Origin: an uncultured Geobacteraceae bacterium
GTDB lineage: Bacteria; Desulfobacterota; Desulfuromonadia; Geobacterales; Pseudopelobacteraceae
Direction: 5' to 3'
Assembly (NCBI GenBank): GCA_903879825.1
Contig: CAIRND010000425.1
Location: 1 to 9,460, forward strand
DNA length: 9,460 nucleotides
Of this stretch, positions 5,757 to 9,460 are shown piece after piece. The notes below the pieces were generated by a model. It was not told where the DNA came from. It saw only the letters and a program-made list of their open reading frames with translations, and ran no database searches. How positions within the stretch are numbered: position 1 is the stretch's first letter; every line of letters begins with the position of its first letter. The position numbers and the translations under genes are program-made.

Positions 5757-7931
5757 ATGGACACTTCCAGAAACAGCAAGAACATCACTATTATGACGTT
5801 TGCAATAACCCTGCTGACGTCACTTGTTGCCGGGACCGGACCGGCCAGGGCAGCCGGCGTGCTCATCAGCTGCACGACGTACTGTCATGGCATGCCGCCA
5901 CGGGATGCTGCCCGCAAGGGAAACCTCCATTTCAACTCACAATCGAGCGCCTTTATCGGTAATCACCGGAATCACCTCTCTGCTACTCCCTCTGCAAGTG
6001 ATTGCAGTATGTGCCACACACCGGTTGCCTCCTCTAACTTTGGCCACCAGAACAACATCATTGAAATGGCTGTAAAGCTGAAAGGCTATTCGAGTATTTC
6101 CGGACGGGCAAAGTACGACAAGGGGATCTTTTTTAATCAGACTTCTATCCCTGTTCTGACCGGCGCCACCTGCTCCAACGCTAGCTGTCACTTTGAGAAA
6201 AAGACTCCGGCGTGGGGTTCTGTCGCATTCTCCGCGCCGGGAGACTGTAACGCCTGCCACGGTGTACCGCCAGCCGGCGGGGCTACGGGAGCCGCCGGTA
6301 GCCATGCCCGCCATGACGCCTACTTCCCGGGGACACCTAATTGTCAGAAGTGCCATCCCGGCTATGTTGCCTTCAGTCATGCATCCAGCGCCGGACGTGC
6401 CTTGAGGGTTCAGGGCTATCTGCGAGATCCGCTTAATATTCCGGAAGCTTCCGGGACGTACTCCGGTACCGGCGCGAATTATCTGCCCGGTCAGAGCGGT
6501 TCACAGGTTTTTGGCAGCTGCGCCACGATTTATTGTCACAGCTCGGCGCAGGGGCCTGCAGGAACAGGAACTGTCACGTATCAGACAGTAACCTGGGGAA
6601 GCGGCGCTTTGACGTGCGGTTCCTGCCACGCGGATATGTCAACCAGCTCTTCCGCCCCCGGCAGCCACGTACAACATGCCCAGACTGCCGCCATCGGCTG
6701 CGCTGTCTGTCATGGCGCGTCATATTCTGCCACATCAGTCCCTACCGGTTCAGGAACAACCCATGTGGATAAGAGTATCAATCTCGGTTTCACCGGTGCA
6801 GCAGTAGGAACCACCTACGGCAAGACCAGCACCTTCAGCCCCGGCAGCGCTTATGGTTCCTGCTCTACCAGTATCTGTCACGGACAGGGAACAGTTACCT
6901 GGGGAGCAATATTTTCAACAGGCGCCACGTTCCCCTACTCTGCAAGCCTCTGCGATAAGTGCCACTCCGGAACTGCAGCAGCGCCGTTCTATTCAACAGG
7001 AATTCCAAAAGTGACCTCTTCTACTGACGCCAAGGTCGGTGCGCACACAGCACACCTCACATCTACTGACAGTCTCGCCACCGCTTCGGTCTGTGCTGAC
7101 TGCCATGGCACGGTGGTGTTGAATACGGCCACTCATATGAACGGCACCACAACCTTCAGTTGGAGTTCTCTGGCCACGAAAAATGGCACGTTAACCCCGA
7201 CGTACACTCCGGCAAGCGGCGTTTGCGCCAACGTATATTGCCACGGTGCCAGCATGCCGGGTGGAGATAGCAGCGGCAGTAATAAAGCGCCAATCTGGAA
7301 GGACCCGAACTACCTGCCGACAACATTCAGCGCAGCGGCCTGTGGTACCTGTCATGGCTTTCCACCATCTACTGTTTCTGGACATCCGGCAGTTACCCTA
7401 CCTGTTGGTTTCCCTGTTTCGGCTTCGATCGGTACCACCTGCAGCTGCCACTCGAATATCAATGCTGCCGGCAACAGCTATGCCACCATGTTTGTCGATA
7501 TGTCCCTGCACATCAACGGTACGGTAGATGTCGCCGTTGGAGGTTCCTGCGATACCTGCCACGGCTATCCTCCTGCCAGTGTCGGCTTTGCCGGAACCCA
7601 AAATAACTGGTCCAGTTCCAGGACCGAAAACTATGTGGGCGGCGGCGGAGCCCACACCATTCAGAATCACGTCAGCAAAACAGCAAGGCCGGGTGAAGGA
7701 TTCATTAACTGCACCAAGTGTCACAATGCAGCTGATCACGTCATGAGTCCGATTGTCTTTAATCCAAGCCAGAATATCAAGGTTACTGTCAACCAGCGCT
7801 ATAGACTTGAAGCTGCAAAGCAGTTTAAGTATAGTTCTAATCGACTGAATACGAATTCACACGTAACTGGAACCTGCAGCAACTCCAGTTGTCACTTCGG
7901 GGCAACACCCAAGTGGGATCCGGCCCATTAA
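5757..7931 (+). CDS. Multiheme c-type cytochrome 2, 17 candidate heme sites
   Basis: A 724-aa exported protein. Its signal peptide has hydrophobic core 10-26 and likely cleavage after ARA at residue 32. ATG 5757 has a strong AAGGAG (5745-5750) 6 bases upstream. I count 17 heme sites: ten CXXCH, five CX4CH (C139, C255, C369, C490, C707), one CX3CH (CTTYCH, C39) and one very short CXCH (CSCH, C562). It follows the Geobacter CX4CH...CXXCH repeat pattern throughout and lacks the doubled-CXXCH N-terminus of cytochrome 1. Residues from about 39 to 155 match the start of cytochrome 3. Residues from about 584 to the end match the end of cytochrome 1, including the terminal FGATPKWDPAH, and a central block from about 255 to 383 also matches cytochrome 1. 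Inferred role: extracytoplasmic electron conduit in the same pathway or complex as its neighbours. Probably translated from the same transcript. Confidence 0.95.
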   Translation: MDTSRNSKNITIMTFAITLLTSLVAGTGPARAAGVLISCTTYCHGMPPRDAARKGNLHFNSQSSAFIGNHRNHLSATPSASDCSMCHTPVASSNFGHQNNIIEMAVKLKGYSSISGRAKYDKGIFFNQTSIPVLTGATCSNASCHFEKKTPAWGSVAFSAPGDCNACHGVPPAGGATGAAGSHARHDAYFPGTPNCQKCHPGYVAFSHASSAGRALRVQGYLRDPLNIPEASGTYSGTGANYLPGQSGSQVFGSCATIYCHSSAQGPAGTGTVTYQTVTWGSGALTCGSCHADMSTSSSAPGSHVQHAQTAAIGCAVCHGASYSATSVPTGSGTTHVDKSINLGFTGAAVGTTYGKTSTFSPGSAYGSCSTSICHGQGTVTWGAIFSTGATFPYSASLCDKCHSGTAAAPFYSTGIPKVTSSTDAKVGAHTAHLTSTDSLATASVCADCHGTVVLNTATHMNGTTTFSWSSLATKNGTLTPTYTPASGVCANVYCHGASMPGGDSSGSNKAPIWKDPNYLPTTFSAAACGTCHGFPPSTVSGHPAVTLPVGFPVSASIGTTCSCHSNINAAGNSYATMFVDMSLHINGTVDVAVGGSCDTCHGYPPASVGFAGTQNNWSSSRTENYVGGGGAHTIQNHVSKTARPGEGFINCTKCHNAADHVMSPIVFNPSQNIKVTVNQRYRLEAAKQFKYSSNRLNTNSHVTGTCSNSSCHFGATPKWDPAH
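5871..6220 (+). repeat. N-terminal cytochrome module, copy 1 (cytochrome 2)
   Basis: Encodes the region from the first heme motif (CTTYCH) through CSNASCHFEKK to AWGS, paralogous to 8133-8480. A 23-base stretch at 6114-6136 is identical to 8373-8395 and encodes part of YDKGIFFN. Contains three heme sites. Confidence 0.9.
6519..6904 (+). repeat. Central cytochrome module, copy 2 (cytochrome 2)
   Basis: Aligns with 4391-4752: CATIYCHS, LTCGSCH, GSH..H, CAVCH, a glycine/serine-rich stretch, YGSCSTSICH and TWG. Four heme sites in the same order as copy 1. Confidence 0.8.
7506..7931 (+). repeat. C-terminal cytochrome module, copy 2 (cytochrome 2)
   Basis: Paralogue of 5258-5677, encoding LHING through the stop codon. 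Heme sites CDTCH, CTKCH and CSNSSCH occupy the same positions as in copy 1. The codons differ at many synonymous sites, so this is not a very recent duplication. Confidence 0.9.
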
Positions 7932-7938
7932 CCGACCA

Positions 7939-7960
7939 GCGGGAGGGGCAACCCTCCCGC
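7939..7960 (+). other. Strong intercistronic GC-rich hairpin
   Basis: GCGGGAGGG (7939-7947) and CCCTCCCGC (7952-7960) form a perfect 9-bp stem capped by a GCAA (GNRA) tetraloop, starting 7 bases after the stop codon of cytochrome 2. No T-run follows (ATCATACG), so it is not a standard intrinsic terminator. It could stabilise the 3' end of a processed upstream mRNA or reduce read-through into cytochrome 3. The remainder of the 84-base gap holds only the next gene's RBS and a short palindrome at 7973-7983. Confidence 0.7.
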
Positions 7961-8015
7961 ATCATACGTACGGTCTGACAGACAACCTGGCTGAAGAAAA
8001 AAGAGGGAGTTGACC

Positions 8016-9460
8016 ATGGGGAAAATTTGCACAAGCAGGAGAAGATGTTCGCAGGCGGTTGCTGGAATTGCCGCACTTGTGTCTCTGCTTTTCGTGGTCT
8101 ACCCGGCCGGGGCCGTCAGCTTCCTCAACAATTGCACGTACTGCCACGGTATGCCGCAGCGGGATGTCGTGAGAAAAGGTAATATTCATTACAACTCCCA
8201 GTCGAGTTCATTCAGTGGCAATCACAAGAACCACCTCCCGACCGTGCCGGTTGCCGGCGATTGCAGTATATGCCACACTCCGGTTGCACCGACAAACTTC
8301 AGTCACCAGAATAATCTCATCAACATGGCCAACAGCCTGAAAGGATATTCATCGGCCACACTGCGGGCAAAATACGACAAGGGGATCTTTTTTAACCAGA
8401 CCTCAATTCCCAATCTAACCAACGCAACCTGTTCCAATGTTAATTGTCATTTTGAGAGGAAAACACCAGTGTGGGGTTCGGCTTCTCCAGGAATAGCTGA
8501 CACAACAACGTGTGCGGTGTGTCATGATGCGTTGCCATCGTCCCTGGCGCATCAAAAACATCTTACCGCATTTGGCAGCACGATTACGGTTTGTGCAACC
8601 TGCCATTCTAATCACGCAACCGAAGTAAAACCCTATGCTCACGCAACGAGTGCCGGTCGGGCAATTTCAGTAATTGTTGGCACGTATGCCGGATCAAATA
8701 GTCGCTATCTGCCCAGTCAGGCGGTTGGGAGAGTAATGGGAAGTTGCACAACCACCTATTGCCACAACAATGGTACGGTTGCGGCGGGGGCTCATCCTGC
8801 CGTCAGTTGGTCCAGTTTGTTTTCAACCTGTGGTGAGTGCCATGGCAATGCAGGTTCACTGGCCACCGGGGCGCACGCCAAACACCTTGCCGTAGCTGGC
8901 GTCACATGCGCCAATTGCCATAATGCTACGGCATCAAGTAATACCGTAATAAGTACGTATGCCAACCACGTGAATAGCACCGTAACAATCAATTTTTCCG
9001 CATCATCCGCGCCTGTCGGAGGAACCTACAATGGCCAGACAGCCGGTGGAGCCAGCGTTTACCAGAAACAAGTGGGTACTGTTGCCGGAGCGTGCGCCAC
9101 AATCATTTGTCACGGCAGCAATTCCGGCACATGGAGTGTTGCAAACGCTGATGCGACATGCGTCAAGTGCCACGGCGTTGTTGGCACGACTCCTGCTGCG
9201 TATGTTGCAAACAGCAACACCGCTGCCCCCGGCTATAATGGTACAGGAGTAAACACTGCCGGAATAACCGGCACAATTTCCGGCGGCGTCTCAAACGATG
9301 CCAAAGCTGGCGCCCACGATACCCATCTCAAGGGAACCGGCGGCTATAAGACCGGCGGCGTTGCCTGTTCGGATTGTCATGCCGTGACGGCTCTTGGAGA
9401 TGTGGGTCATATGAACGGCTCCACTACCATGACCTGGAGTAATCTGGCCAGGAACGTTGG
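8016..9460 (+). CDS. Multiheme c-type cytochrome 3, 3'-truncated, at least 11 heme sites
   Basis: An open frame from ATG 8016 runs off the window end (481 codons visible). GGGAG at 8005-8009 gives 6-base spacing. A Sec-type signal peptide has an Arg-rich start (SRRRC), hydrophobic core about 14-29 and likely cleavage after AGA at residue 33. Visible heme sites: eight CXXCH (first CTYCH at C40, last CSDCH near the window end) and three CX4CH (CSNVNCH, CTTTYCH, CATIICH). Residues 40 to about 155 closely match cytochrome 2, including GMPQRD/GMPPRD, KYDKGIFFNQTSIP and CX4CHFE. Beyond this the pattern of repeats stays similar but identity falls. It lies 84 bases after cytochrome 2 with a GC-rich hairpin between, so it is either the third operon gene or partly independent. 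The total heme number and the C-terminus cannot be seen. Same expected role in extracytoplasmic electron transfer. Confidence 0.93.
   Translation, partial: MGKICTSRRRCSQAVAGIAALVSLLFVVYPAGAVSFLNNCTYCHGMPQRDVVRKGNIHYNSQSSSFSGNHKNHLPTVPVAGDCSICHTPVAPTNFSHQNNLINMANSLKGYSSATLRAKYDKGIFFNQTSIPNLTNATCSNVNCHFERKTPVWGSASPGIADTTTCAVCHDALPSSLAHQKHLTAFGSTITVCATCHSNHATEVKPYAHATSAGRAISVIVGTYAGSNSRYLPSQAVGRVMGSCTTTYCHNNGTVAAGAHPAVSWSSLFSTCGECHGNAGSLATGAHAKHLAVAGVTCANCHNATASSNTVISTYANHVNSTVTINFSASSAPVGGTYNGQTAGGASVYQKQVGTVAGACATIICHGSNSGTWSVANADATCVKCHGVVGTTPAAYVANSNTAAPGYNGTGVNTAGITGTISGGVSNDAKAGAHDTHLKGTGGYKTGGVACSDCHAVTALGDVGHMNGSTTMTWSNLARNV
8133..8480 (+). repeat. N-terminal cytochrome module, copy 2 (cytochrome 3)
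   Basis: Paralogue of 5871-6220, from CTYCH through CSNVNCHFERK to VWGS. Three heme sites are at matching positions, except that the first motif is CXXCH here and CX3CH in the other copy. Confidence 0.9.

Noticed and set aside
5937..6380. 147-codon open frame on the minus strand
   Set aside because: Antisense to the well-supported cytochrome 2 gene; its length comes from the codon composition of the heme repeats, and it shows no RBS or recognisable motif.
7973..7983. GTCTGACAGAC palindrome
   Set aside because: Five-base arms around a single base, unable to form an RNA hairpin loop; could be chance and has no matching copy elsewhere that I noticed.
2513..9460. CRISPR-like or simple tandem DNA repeats
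   Set aside because: The repetition is at the protein level (heme modules) with diverged codons; there are no regularly spaced identical DNA repeats.

Overview
The window looks like chromosomal DNA from a dissimilatory metal-reducing deltaproteobacterium of the Geobacter/Desulfuromonadales group. Two things point there. Three large multiheme c-type cytochromes lie in tandem and mix ordinary CXXCH sites with the CX4CH sites typical of Geobacter repeat cytochromes. The first of them sits behind a GEMM-I RNA that closely resembles the Geobacter cGAMP-sensing riboswitch (GEMM-Ib). The assignment is inferred from these features; no search was run. All genes are on the + strand.

Left part (1-2152): a 5'-truncated response regulator with receiver, PAS and GGDEF domains (probable diguanylate cyclase) is followed 13 bases later by a CRP/FNR-family transcription factor, probably in the same operon. 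Both are visibly more AT-rich than the rest of the window.

Control region (2153-2512, 360 bases): it holds a 17-bp AT-rich palindrome, a plausible sigma-70 promoter, the riboswitch aptamer, an overlapping intrinsic terminator that shares the aptamer's 3' strand (predicted ON switch), and a leader with a possible 16-codon ORF that ends inside the Shine-Dalgarno spacing of the first cytochrome gene.

Right part (2513-9460): three exported multiheme cytochromes, with 26 candidate heme sites (1054 aa, complete), 17 sites (724 aa, complete) and at least 11 sites (481 codons, cut by the window end). They are mosaic paralogues: cytochromes 1 and 2 share their C-terminal module and a central module, and cytochromes 2 and 3 share their N-terminal module. 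Several heme motifs have unusual spacers (CX3CH and one CXCH), and comparison of paralogues shows one-residue differences from CX4CH or CXXCH. Hairpins lie in both intercistronic gaps.

Working model: a cyclic-dinucleotide ON riboswitch controls read-through into an operon for extracytoplasmic electron-transfer cytochromes, with the adjacent DGC and CRP-like regulator as possible trans controllers. The DGC keeps the Asp expected of a c-di-GMP enzyme, so the cGAMP for this riboswitch probably comes from an enzyme outside the window.
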